Part shown: piece after piece, positions 52,890-62,689 of the stretch | Layout: each line of letters opens with the position of its first letter | How positions within the stretch are numbered: position 1 is the stretch's first letter | Position numbers and translations under genes: made by a program | The notes under the pieces: generated by a model | Told to the model about the DNA's origin: nothing | The model's database searches: none | Seen by the model: only the letters and a program-made list of their open reading frames with translations | Source of the DNA: Incurvaria masculella | Lineage: Eukaryota > Arthropoda > Insecta > Lepidoptera > Incurvariidae | Direction of reading: 5' to 3' | Length of the DNA stretch: 64,000 nucleotides | NCBI GenBank assembly: GCA_946894095.1 | Contig: OX335655.1 | Coordinates: 12,586,001-12,650,000, forward strand

Positions 52890-53012
52890 TACTTACATAC
52901 ATACATAAATTTTCCTGGAGGGGTAGGCAGAGATGATACAGCGCCATACGGTACAATCACACCAGACCTCTTTCGCTTCAACTACAGACATGCATCTTTT
53001 CATACATGCTTT
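52890..53012. repeat. Interspersed repeat (gttaggcagagatgata family), copy 2
   Basis: ggtaggcagagatgatacag ... ctctttcgcttcaactacag acatgcatcttttcatacat gct; same layout as 13080-13215. Confidence 0.55.
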
Positions 53013-53638
53013 TGAGTCTACATATTAGAAAAAAATTAATAAGGGTTCAAAAACCGCTCGAAAATTATTAAATGTGTATGTATTTTCTTGTTGTTACACC
53101 GAAAACATAGAGATTATAATTAGAGCCCGCTCTGCCAGCTTTCACAATGGACTTATGAATTCTTTGTTTTTCAGTGTAACAACAAAAAAAATACACGATC
53201 GTGCAGTGTCTCCCCCAGCCCTCTGGCCAGCCCTAGCTCACGTTAAGAGATCAACTCGATGCACATTCGCTCCGGGATTCGAATCATAATATATCCTGTG
53301 TTGAACTGTATCCAATCGTGATTAAGTTTCCCGCTACGGGAAGGCGTATAGATGACGTAATTGTATCCGGTTTTGGGTCGCCTTCCCGATTGATAAAGGT
53401 ATTGATCCTTCGTTAGCGTGCCGTTATACTAAGCATGAGATCTGTTTATAATTCTGGACGATATATGAATTCGGCGTATTTTGGATATTATCTTCCAAAT
53501 ATTTTCCTTTGAAGTATATTGTCATCTACCTTAAGTATGTAGATGAGAAAAGATTACCGGAACTCAAAGAGCAAATACAAAATATATCGAAATAGTAAAG
53601 TTTCAAAAATTCACCATTTTAGAATAAAATTTTTTTCA

Positions 53639-54226
53639 GCCAGTATATTTGTATGATCGACCACTGAAAGTGGTAGACAAGTTTAAATATCTAGGTCATA
53701 TACTAACCGATAGATTAACGGATGACCTAGATATTGAAAGACAACGTCGGGCTCTGTCGATTAAAAGCAATATGCTGGCGAGACGGTTTGTTCGGTGCTC
53801 CAACGCTGTAAAAATTACTCTTTTTAAAGCGTACTGCTAACCGATGTACACAAGTCAGCTGTGGATTAATTACACTCAACGGGCTTACAACACATTGCGT
53901 GTGCAATATAATAATGCATTCAGATTCTTACTCGGTCTACCCAAATTCTGTAGCGCCTCAGGAATGTTTACCGAGTCAAGGGTAGATGGCTTTCAGGCAA
54001 TACTTCGTAAGCGTATTGCCTCATTCAGGAACCGCATTTTCATGTCGAACAACTGTACAGTAATTGCCGCATTGGAAGGTGGACTCGGAAAAATATTTGA
54101 GTATTGGTCTGGTGTCCATCGCTATATTCAAATGATGTGAAATGAATTTAAATGTGTAATTAGTTTGATAGTTTGTTAAAATATGGACTTTGTCTGCAAT
54201 AAAAATATTTTATTATTATTATTATT
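53639..54226 (+). mobile_element. Non-LTR retrotransposon fragment, post-RT domain
   Basis: KVVDKFKYLGHILTDRLTDD, DIERQRRALSIKSNMLARRF, then one stop codon, then YTSQLWINYTQRAYNTLRVQ and YNNAFRFLLGLPKFCSASGM in the same frame. The tail is (ATT)n at 54213-54226. The KFKYLGH overlap suggests it continues where the 28241 copy stops. Confidence 0.82.
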
Positions 54227-56704
54227 AAATATTTTTGTGATTAAAAGCACGAAGCGGCAGTGCAGAAGTTGGAGTTTGTTCAACTCACGTACTCTGGCCA
54301 GAACGATTTGGTAAAAATATTTTCAATTCAGCCGAATGACCTTCTGTGTGACCTTGTCGCCGTTCGTCACCAACTCGGAATTAAAATTGTGCGCGAGCCC
54401 AAAAGTGCACGTCAGGCGAGGATGGCATCGCTTAGTTATTTACCGAACGTCTCGTGCAAAAGCAGCGAAAGTTGAGCGATAAAAGTGACAAAATCACTGG
54501 CCCCAAAAACTTGGAAAATCTTGTTAGCCAAGTAGCGCGTCACAGCAGATTGTTCGCTGAATATGTATATTAACAGCACGCATATGATAATTCCCAGATT
54601 CCCGGAGGCTCCGAAGCCGAGCTGAGGGCTTATGCGTCCAGGAGGCCATTTCTGGGAATTCCGAGTTGATGACACTGTTCTCAGGACAGGAATTCATTTT
54701 GATATTACTTTGGTATTCAGCTAATCGATCGCAGGACAACTTGTGTTTCGCAATAAAAAAATGTTTGAGTTTCCGAACTAAGCGCTAACGAAAAATTACA
54801 TATCCGTTTCCATAAGCCATCCGTAAATGCACCACGGAGGTTACCATGGTAAATCACCTCGCCGCGTGGACAGGCAAGTGAGTGTCTATATTTGACGTTT
54901 AGTGGAATTTCGTACCAAGCTGCCAAAGGACGTGTTATTCGGCCAAGCGAACTGAATGTTACCAGTAAGCATTGCACGAAATGCAACTAAGCAAGCAAGT
55001 CTGGCGTTTAGTTGCGTCGTTGCCTTATCAACAACGCCATACTACGGGCGATAACTGTTTGCATAATAAAAAAATCAAAACATAAAATTAAAATAAACAT
55101 AAAAATGAAAAGCATTATATTTCTAACAGAATTTTGGTTAGTAACTTTTTTTGTTAAGATAGTTATTAATTATTCAAGGTTAGGCAATAATCTCTGGATT
55201 TAGCTGTCTGCATCCAATTTGGACCTGCTAAGTTTTTGATTTCATCTTCCCATCGATTTCGTATTCTCCCGTTTTTCATTTACATTTTGCATACTAAAAT
55301 AAACTGTCAAAACATAACCTTGTATGCTTTTTTTATTAACCTTTTAGATTGGAAAAGATTGGATTATAAACATTGGAAAAAGTTGTGTTTTTTTATTGTA
55401 TTTTTAGATTGAATACAGATATTTATATAAAAATAAAAACTTACGAATGTAGAATCAAGCTTTCTTGAGTGATACAAATCTCTTGACTATATTTAGGGGT
55501 AGGGAACCGTTTGGGCCCGAAAGACGATTTCGCTAGCTTAATTCGCAGTCGGCGTGCAATTTTGTGCCTTAGCCAATGAACAAAAAGAGCTTTTCTTTAA
55601 ATTTTCAAATCCCAGAGCCCTCGCTGACTACACGACAGTGTAACATTTTTAACATTCTGGGGGTTATCGTGTTAATTTAACACAGTGACCCCAAGTGGTC
55701 GGAAGTAATTTTCTAAATCAGTGCGGATTCAGGAATGTCTATTCCGTATGTAAACTAATTAGCCCAATAATTGGCCACCTGGTTCGTGGCACGCGGAGGC
55801 GGCAAGTTCCCGCCACAGCCGCGCGGGCGGAGATCGGGCAACGATTTACGTAATAAAGGTGGGGTTACAAAGAAACCCCTGACGTAGCAAGCAACCAGAT
55901 CGTTGCGGTGTTCGCTTGAATCCGTTTGTTCCCATGCGTGACGCAATAAGCGATTCCGTCGGTGCTTCGTCCGCGATTTTTGAGTTCTGCTTCAGACTCT
56001 GAAGTCTTATGGCTCGACATGTATTCACAGAAATCGGTCGAGCACACGGATGCTTCTGGACATACTGTTGCTGCTTCTATCGTCTCCAGCTTCAATCTTA
56101 AATTTTATGTGAGATTAAAATGACTGAGAACGCGTGTTTTTATAATAATTCAAATCTTAAAATTTTTAGAATAAAATTTTTCTAATTATTATATAAATCG
56201 AAATTATTATCATATTTATTGTTAAACAAGGAAACGCATTAGTAGCTGTGTCTCATGAAACCAAATAAAATGTTATTTCACTGTTTGGCTCAGCTCCCCA
56301 ATTTAGGAAAACTGTTTTCTCCACGGATTCATTTTCTCAATGGATTTTCGAATTTTGCCTGTGGGTTTTATTTGTTCTGTGGTTTACTTACTTACCTCTC
56401 ATTTGCCCTTTTACAGTTTAGAGTTTCGGTAATGAGCCTCAAAAAACCGGGAAAATTATTCTCAAATTATCACCGAACCAACGGACAGATAGATGCCAGA
56501 TAAATTCAACCTTTACAACATGTTGTTTTGGTCCTCTTAAAGCCAATGTGCAAAATATTTTGAGAACTGTTTTATTTTTATTTTATTTTTATTTAAGAGA
56601 ATTAACAGCGGTAACATAGTTACATACGAACACATTCAAATATAATAAGACATATAATGTATGCTTATGATACCCTCAAAAACAATTCCCATTTCGTTTT
56701 TGTT
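54227..56704. other. Intergenic unassigned sequence
   Basis: 54245-54475 stays open from the LINE tail for about 76 codons (KLEFVQLTYSGQNDLVKIFS, LVAVRHQLGIKIVREPKSAR) without a family I recognise. 55720-55750 has a fragment (gcggattcaggaatgtctat tcc) resembling the ends of the foldback MITEs at 21666 and 50474. Confidence 0.4.
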
Positions 56705-56780
56705 TGTCAGCCTCGTAGCCCAGTGACGCGACGCCTTGCGAAGCGATAAGTTTGGTTAAACATCAAACTGAAAATGGACG
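56705..56780 (+). mobile_element. tRNA-like SINE head
   Basis: agcctcgtagcccagtgacg cgacgcc matches the A-box region of the tRNA-derived SINE heads, in plus orientation. The B box and body are poorly preserved. Confidence 0.5.
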
Positions 56781-57484
56781 GGCAACACCACACTATAAAC
56801 CCATAACTTAACATGTAAACTATGTATTGGCCATACCAGTACCTTCCTTATATTGCTCGGTTATACACAATTTTAAATAAAATGCGATTGTTGGCAAACA
56901 GTTCGTAAGCATCTTGGCAAATACATTTTTCCTTCACCTTTGCGCAAAATATTGTTAACTTACTTAGAATTCTGATGAATGACGTAACCTGTAAAGGTAC
57001 ATCCCACTTGAATGGATACTAAAAACATCTGAGCTTTACCACGCGCCATTGATAAAATGTTTTGGGATATCCTTTAATTTCGTGTTTTGTTATTACATAA
57101 ACCTATAAAACTAGCTTTCAAAATAATTAGGAACTTCTTAATTTTTCCAGATTTTCGTAAGCTTAACAACATACTCCCTTACCCAAAAAAAAACAACCTT
57201 TCGTTAATTATGTTCATTGTTAATTAATATTTATAACGACCACTATACGAGGCAGTGGATTGGAGCAACAAATTAATATTCAAAACTTTTTAATTTGTTT
57301 CGAACTACGTTGGATCTTGTATAGATTAAGTGGTTCAATTGGCTTCATTATCCTCCGAGATATTATCCTAATAATATATTTTCCTCGAACGCTCTAAAAT
57401 AAACAGTTAATCTGCTTCAAATTACAAAACTAAGTTAATTAGCCCATGTTAGCAACAAACCTGCGCAAGAAGGCTTTGGAATTG

Positions 57485-57875
57485 AATCATGCTCCAATCG
57501 CTGCTAGGCTTTCGTGTAAGCTCAACAAATTTTTGGATGAGTATTTTCAATGCCAAACTCGTGTGGCGCGAATTAGAACTAATTGAGCCGCATGCATGGT
57601 TTTCGCAGCCCCCGAAAAAGCTCTATATACTTTCGACTGACCGTATACGGTCGTTGAACTGTGGAAGCACTCGCTGCCGAGATGATTCCCCCAAAGTAAA
57701 ACATGGGGTCCTTCAAAAATTGTGTGAAGCCGCATGGCGCACGCCAGCCGGGATGGAAAGTTCAAAAGCACATGGGCGTCGTCGGGCAAAAAAAAATTTT
57801 TCATGCTTGTTCTACGTTGAAAGCAGCCACAGACTACCATGTGGAGAATGTCTAATGACTCCTAAAAGGTCCTTG
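57485..57875 (+). mobile_element. Rearranged CR1-like LINE 3' fragment
   Basis: gttgaactgtggaagcactc, gggtccttcaaaaattgtgt gaag and cacatgggcgtcgtcgggc follow the family order, preceded by a displaced copy of catggttttcgcagcccc. The minus strand near 57800-57860 adds a further piece. Confidence 0.6.
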
Positions 57876-57879
57876 TGAG

Positions 57880-58599
57880 ATTTAAATATTTATTTTATAA
57901 ATTTTCATTCACATAACGAAATCAGATTCAGAAAATCAGAAAATAAACTTTTAGTTTGACTCATAATCAAAAATAGACTAAATTTTAATGCTAATTTTCA
58001 AAATCTGATCGCAATGCTTTTGAATTTCAATAACTACTGGCTCTCTGAGCTGTAGAATAATATCGAGCCTGCTTGAAAATGTTCAACAGATTCGGTTGAG
58101 AAATGGGATCTGTAGAGGAAAATATCTTATTTCAAAATTACTCCGTCATTTTTAAAAATGTTCATAAACTTGCTCGAATAAAAAATCTATACAAATATCG
58201 AAAATGTTTACAAAATTTCACGAAAATCGGTTGAGAAATGCGAGCTGTAGAGGCCCGAATAAACATTCTACATTTGAACATTTGTCAAAATTACTCCGCT
58301 ATTTTGAAAAAATTCAAAATTACTGCGCCATTTTGAACAATTTTCAAAAACTGGCTCGATTACAAAATTCTATAAAAGTATCGAACCTGCTTACAAAATG
58401 TAACGCGAATTGGTTGAGAAATGGGACCTGTAGATTTAAAAGCATTTCTGCACAATCTTGGAACGGTGACCATTTCTTCGCTCGCTAAGAGAATACGGTA
58501 ATGAAGTAACGTTTGAAAATCATCTATAGTATCATTACTAATTTATTTACTTATTATTATATTACGTACCATCCAACGGAAAATATTTTGTCTTATTTT
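57880..58599. other. Intergenic AT-rich sequence 3' of the P450
   Basis: Contains a short internal repetition (58060-58440) of phrases such as ggttgagaaatgcgagctgt agag and aaattactccgc, about four loose copies of a ~140-bp unit. Non-coding. Confidence 0.5.
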
Positions 58600-58605
58600 T
58601 TTATT
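58600..58605 (-). terminator. Candidate polyadenylation signal of the P450
   Basis: Minus-strand AATAAA about 58 nt downstream of the P450 stop codon, a sensible distance for a short 3' UTR. Not proven. Confidence 0.4.
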
Positions 58606-58662
58606 TACTTATTTGACTTTTGATTATGATTCTAAACCAAAATTATTTGTTTTTTGACTAGT

Positions 58663-58829
58663 CTACCGTCGCGCCCGGAGCTTGAGGTAGGAGCCGCCCT
58701 CGGCGCGCATGTTGAAGTCGCGTGCCTGAAGACGTATCGGGTTCGAGGTCCGGCTGCAGGCGACCAGCTCGAAGTCCAGTAGCAGCTGGTACAGCATCAC
58801 CTTCAGCTCCATCAGCGCGAACCGAGACC
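58663..58829 (-). CDS. P450 terminal exon
   Basis: It encodes [20 protein letters not shown] (L helix), a short variable loop ([20 protein letters not shown]) and KLRARR before TAG (plus-strand CTA at 58663-58665). The acceptor is cggctcag before 58829. It completes the glycine of the haem loop split between exons. Confidence 0.92.
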
Positions 58830-61800
58830 CTGAGCCGAAGACACGACAAATTTAGGTTTCATGTTTTGTTTTAGTTATGCCTTGGAAAACTATGAAAAGG
58901 AAACAAGTTTTAAAAAAAAAACAGGAAATACAGGACAGAACAGAGATAGATACTCGTAATTCTTACATTGCCTTGATTTATTTGTACAATCTTTGTCGTC
59001 TTACACATTTTTTTTAAGTTCTTTTATGTAGGTTTGTCGACCTTTATTCATTTACAAATTTTATTGTTGAAGGAAACTGGAAATGTAGACTTAAATCTCT
59101 TGCTAAGGACGTACTAACATTTAGCACACAGATGTTAAACCACGTCGCAAATACTGTTGATGCCTGAACACAGGCATTTGTGATATTACAATCTGACTAC
59201 AAAAGCGATTTAAGTCTATCTAAGCGCGAGTCCACTTGCAACGTCTTCAAATTGAATCCAATGAACCAGTTTTATGAAATTTGGTAAATAGGTAACCAAT
59301 TTTGTGGAAGATGACATTGTTTGGTTTTTATTACGATTAACATTCTACCCGAAATCGATCCAAAACATCCATACATGCAACAAAATCAAAGATGGGCACA
59401 GGTACCGACAAAAAACTAGTCCTATGGTAGTGGACTTCCGCAGAGTACGCACTTCCGAACTGATCCAAAATCTACATAAGCGTAGGCGTGCCGCCTGGTC
59501 GCTTGCTTTACGTTAGCGGCATGCACCTGCACCGCAGTGAGTCTGGATTCTTACCGATACAGTTCCTAGGTCCAGAGCCGAAGGGCATGTAGGTGAAGGG
59601 CTTGATCTCGTGCTTCCTCTCGTCGGAGAAGCGCTCGGGGTCGAACTTGTGCGGCTCGGGGAAGTATTGCGGGTCCATGTGAAGTGCGTTCACCAGCGCG
59701 TACACACACTCCTTAGGCTTTAACTATGGCATAGGAGGAAGACATCTTCAATTTGGAACCAGGCTTTATCGGAAACATGTTCATAGAAGAAACCAGCGAG
59801 CATCAATGGACGGGAGGAGCGGTGGAAGAAACTAACGAACCGTCACGAAATATCTATCGCACCTATCGCACTTTATCTCATGTTGCGTCATCTGCTAAGA
59901 TCGTTAGCGCAAAAATATTTTATTTTGTTTTGGTAATTACCAAAACAAAATAAAATATGTTTTTCTTCTCTCACATTACTAAGAAGTAACTTCTTCCATT
60001 TCTGAACACTATGGCATAGGAGGAAGACCCCTTCAATTTAGAACCAGGCTTGAATATCGGAAACATGTTCATAGAAGAAACCAACGAGCATGAAAGGACG
60101 GGAGGAGCAGTGAAAGAAACGAACGAACCGTCACTGGCCGTGCGCCGGGTCGCGGTGGTTCCAAAGTATACTCCTTGACAACTTCGCGGTCCATCATTAT
60201 CGCCGTGCTCCACTTTCTCAGTGACTCTGCAACATTTAATGCAACTTAATCTTCAAATTTAATTCTAATAAAACTGGAGGCAAGATTGGGACACACATAC
60301 CACTTATTACCATATCCATATACTTGAGGCTCTGGAGAAGTTCGTATGTGACATTAGGGTTACTGGCGTGGCAGCTGTCGATCTCCGCAATGAGCTTCTT
60401 CTGAGCATCGGGGTGAAGGGCTAACTCGTGCGCGGTCATCGTCAGTGCTGATGATGAAGAGTCAAAACCAGCGAAGAAGAACGCGAAGGCTTGTCCAGCC
60501 AGTTCGTCGCGAGTCCATTCTGGAATGATCTATTTAATACAATTCATGTTTGTTACATAAACAATATCATTATTTGTCCCCGAGAAGATCGAGCGGCATG
60601 GGCTTTTGCAACTGGCATGCATAACATACATACATACATCCTCTTCGAATACATGCAGGTGCTTAGAATTTAATAGTTGTTAAACACCTAGAACCAATCG
60701 TATGTTCTTCTCGGCTGTCCAGGTATAACAATTCCAACCAATACTGCACTGTAAGTTTGATTTGTATTTTTTTCATCACTAAGGGCCTAGTGCGCGAAAC
60801 GACAAAAAAAACAAAATCAGCATCAACCTATGATTAAACACGTCACTTTTTATGGACAGTATGGAAGTAACTCCATGCGGTTCACTTAAAGTGACGTGTT
60901 TGAACATTGATAAACTCAGCCGTCTCTTCGTGCAATCGGGGCTAAATGTTCTACATGTCCCAACCATCTTAATCTTTGTCACTACATTCTGTAATATCAT
61001 AGATTAATAATATGTTTTCGGTTTTATAAAACCAATATTTACATGAATAAGTTCAATTTACTTACGTCGCCCTTGGTTTCCTTGGATGTTAGATTCTTCA
61101 ACAGTGGCAAATCCAAGAGTGTCATCACTCACTGGTTCAATGTTCTTCAGTGTGCCTGCACCAAAACCAAAGCCAGGCTAAATACAATACCCCATTCCAA
61201 TGTGAACCCTGCAACAATATTTTTATGAAACAATGAAAACGTTAATATTTATGCCTAGTTTGTTATAATAGTTTTAAATCAATGGGATGCAACGATTTTT
61301 TTTCTCTTTGTTCTGTCAAAACAATATTACCGTCTCAAGATTCGTTTTTGGTAAGATTTCCTGCAACCACGAAAAGCTCTAAAAGTAATAAGACGGACGG
61401 ACCGTCAGACAAGCAGTCAGAAAGAGAATACATCCTCAAAATAATTATTTTCCCCATAGAGATACGAAAATCCAAAATTAAATAACCGAAAATGATGTAA
61501 TTCTTATATTTATGGATAAACAGTGTATGTATCTCGAAGTTTCGTCCATCTGTCTTGTCCATCTGTCTGTCCATCTGTCCATCTGACCTGCAGGTCTTAC
61601 GTAGGCACGACGTCAAACTTTGGAAATTAGGAGTGAGCGAATTCGTAAGCGAACTTATTGGCACCACCGTCAATTTATTATCACTAAATCTTAGCCGCCT
61701 ATATATGCCGCTCTCTCTATACGCAAAATGATCGGTCACTACTCCCTTCCTTTCATCCTCGATGATCTCACCTTTCTGTGCATCCATGAGCAGCTGCAAC

Positions 61801-61907
61801 ATGTCGGGCCTGTGAATGTCGTTGTCCTCTCGATACTTCATGGTGCCGAACACGAGGTGACGGAAAAAGTCTGTTGTCGCTTTCGGGAAAAGTGTCATTT
61901 TTAGTGC
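58663..61907 (-). CDS. CYP9-like cytochrome P450, six 3' exons (5' end outside window)
   Basis: Six minus-strand exons (61772-61907, 61066-61155, 60301-60519, 60129-60226, 59555-59723, 58663-58829) join in one frame into 879 nt, about 292 residues plus stop, the C-terminal 55% of a ~530-residue microsomal P450. The order is the pre-I-helix segment with [14 protein letters not shown], a linker with GFATVEES, I helix [13 protein letters not shown] helix ESLR (ExxR), FDPERF (PERF), haem loop [11 protein letters not shown] with the Cys ligand, then SRFALMELK. From memory the linker and SRFALME are CYP9-family features (clan 3, often xenobiotic metabolism); CYP6 is the alternative. All junctions are GT-AG and phases agree. 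No disrupted exon, so it is probably functional. Missing N-terminal exons should lie beyond 64000, past an RTE insertion. Confidence 0.9.
59555..59723 (-). CDS. P450 exon with PERF and haem-binding loop
   Basis: It encodes [40 protein letters not shown] and [12 protein letters not shown], matching FxxGxRxCxG with the axial Cys. The acceptor is atgccatag before 59723; the donor is G|gtaaga at 59555/59554. Confidence 0.93.
59724..60135 (-). repeat. Partly duplicated P450 intron with second donor and acceptor copies
   Basis: About 125 bp at 59724-59848 (actatggcataggaggaag to cgaaccgtcacg) is repeated at 60008-60135 with roughly 90% identity by eye. Each copy spans from an acceptor-like atgccatag to the donor GTGACG|gttcgt, that is, a whole mini-intron. 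The copies are separated by ~160 bp containing a perfect palindrome at 59915-59958. Confidence 0.85.
59915..59958. repeat. Perfect 44-bp palindrome
   Basis: Two 22-nt arms (atattttattttgttttggt and its complement) meet with no spacer inside the P450 intron. It is AT-rich and could form a cruciform or an RNA hairpin. Confidence 0.9.
60129..60226 (-). CDS. P450 exon with ExxR motif
   Basis: It completes the Glu codon of ESLR (K helix, invariant ExxR) and encodes [20 protein letters not shown] to GARPVT. The acceptor is atgttgcag before 60226; the donor is ACG|gttcgt at 60129/60128, phase 0. A copy of this donor region lies about 285 bp further along in the following intron. Confidence 0.88.
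60301..60519 (-). CDS. P450 exon with I helix
   Basis: It encodes [20 protein letters not shown] then [20 protein letters not shown] and [23 protein letters not shown] is the oxygen-activation motif, with Ser where most P450s have Thr. The acceptor is atcattccag before 60519; the donor is G|gtatgt at 60301/60300. Confidence 0.9.
61066..61155 (-). CDS. P450 exon with GFATVEES linker
   Basis: A 90-nt exon encoding [29 protein letters not shown], the variable linker before the I helix. The acceptor is ggtgcag before 61155 and the donor C|gtaagt is at 61066/61065. Flanking phases (1 and 1) match both neighbours. Confidence 0.82.
61772..61907 (-). CDS. P450 exon with [14 protein letters not shown]
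   Basis: It encodes [40 protein letters not shown] and DAQKG, the F-G/H helix region that precedes the I helix in CYP9 proteins. The acceptor on the minus strand is tttccacag before 61907 (phase 0); the donor is G|gtgaga at 61772/61771. It is the most 5' exon found in the window. Confidence 0.87.
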
Positions 61908-62199
61908 CTGTGGAAATCACAAAAAATATTCTCTGCTTAATGGCATGGAAACCATTATTATTATTATTATTATTATTAAGCCATGTTTCGCACAATAATA
62001 TCCTTAACTATATATATATTTGATATTTGTTTGTGCCACCCTCAGTTGGGCTATATGGCCTCTCATGCTTGCGGGCATGAGGTGTAGTCTTTTAATTCCC
62101 TGGCTGACTAGACCTTCCGGGAATTTTTGCATGTATACGTTGCTAAAACAAATCGAGAGACTTACATAAATAAATAAATAAGCGGAGAAACATCTACAT
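61908..62199 (-). other. P450 intron sequence
   Basis: Has an (ATT)n microsatellite at 61952-61978 and a repeat at 62030-62125 (gtgccaccctcagttgggct) related to 17915-17990. Confidence 0.5.
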
Positions 62200-62645
62200 C
62201 TAATCCTTATTATAAATATAAATTGGTACTAGTGCTTGTGGTTTTTTTTTTTTTGCTTCTTTTTTTTTAATAATTTTTTTTTTTTTTTTCGCACTTTTTT
62301 ATCTTTTTTTTTTTTTTTTTTCTGATTAAGTACCTTTATGTTACATTGCAAAAAACAATATTAGTTACGAGTAAACTTAACATTTTAACGTATTTATCTT
62401 GTAAGTTGGAGGTATTTAAACTTAAATCTATTTTTAATAACATTTTTTTTTTTCACGTAATATACTTAAAACTACTTACATATACTATAATCCTTATTAT
62501 TTAAGATGGTACTTGTGCTTTTTTTTTTTTTTTGTAAACTTCTTTTTTCTTTTTCTTTTTTTTTTTTTTTTCTTTTTGCACTTTTTTTTTTTTTTTTTTT
62601 GTGTACCTTCAGGGTTGCATTTTAACACGTAATATACTTAAACCT
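62200..62645. repeat. Long T-rich low-complexity tracts, apparently a tandem dimer
   Basis: Two ~280-bp units, each starting taatccttattat, then a T run, then cgcactttttt/tgcactttttt, a second T run, gtacctt and a ttttaac-type end. In minus orientation these are A-rich and lie just 3' of the RTE element. Confidence 0.6.
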
Positions 62646-62689
62646 AATCCAAATTATTTTATGTAACATGAATATGTAGCTCTGCTGTA

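Noticed and set aside
61335..61898. 187-codon minus-strand frame
   Set aside because: Only its first ~42 codons are the P450 exon; the rest reads through the donor at 61771 into intron and a gtccatctgt microsatellite.
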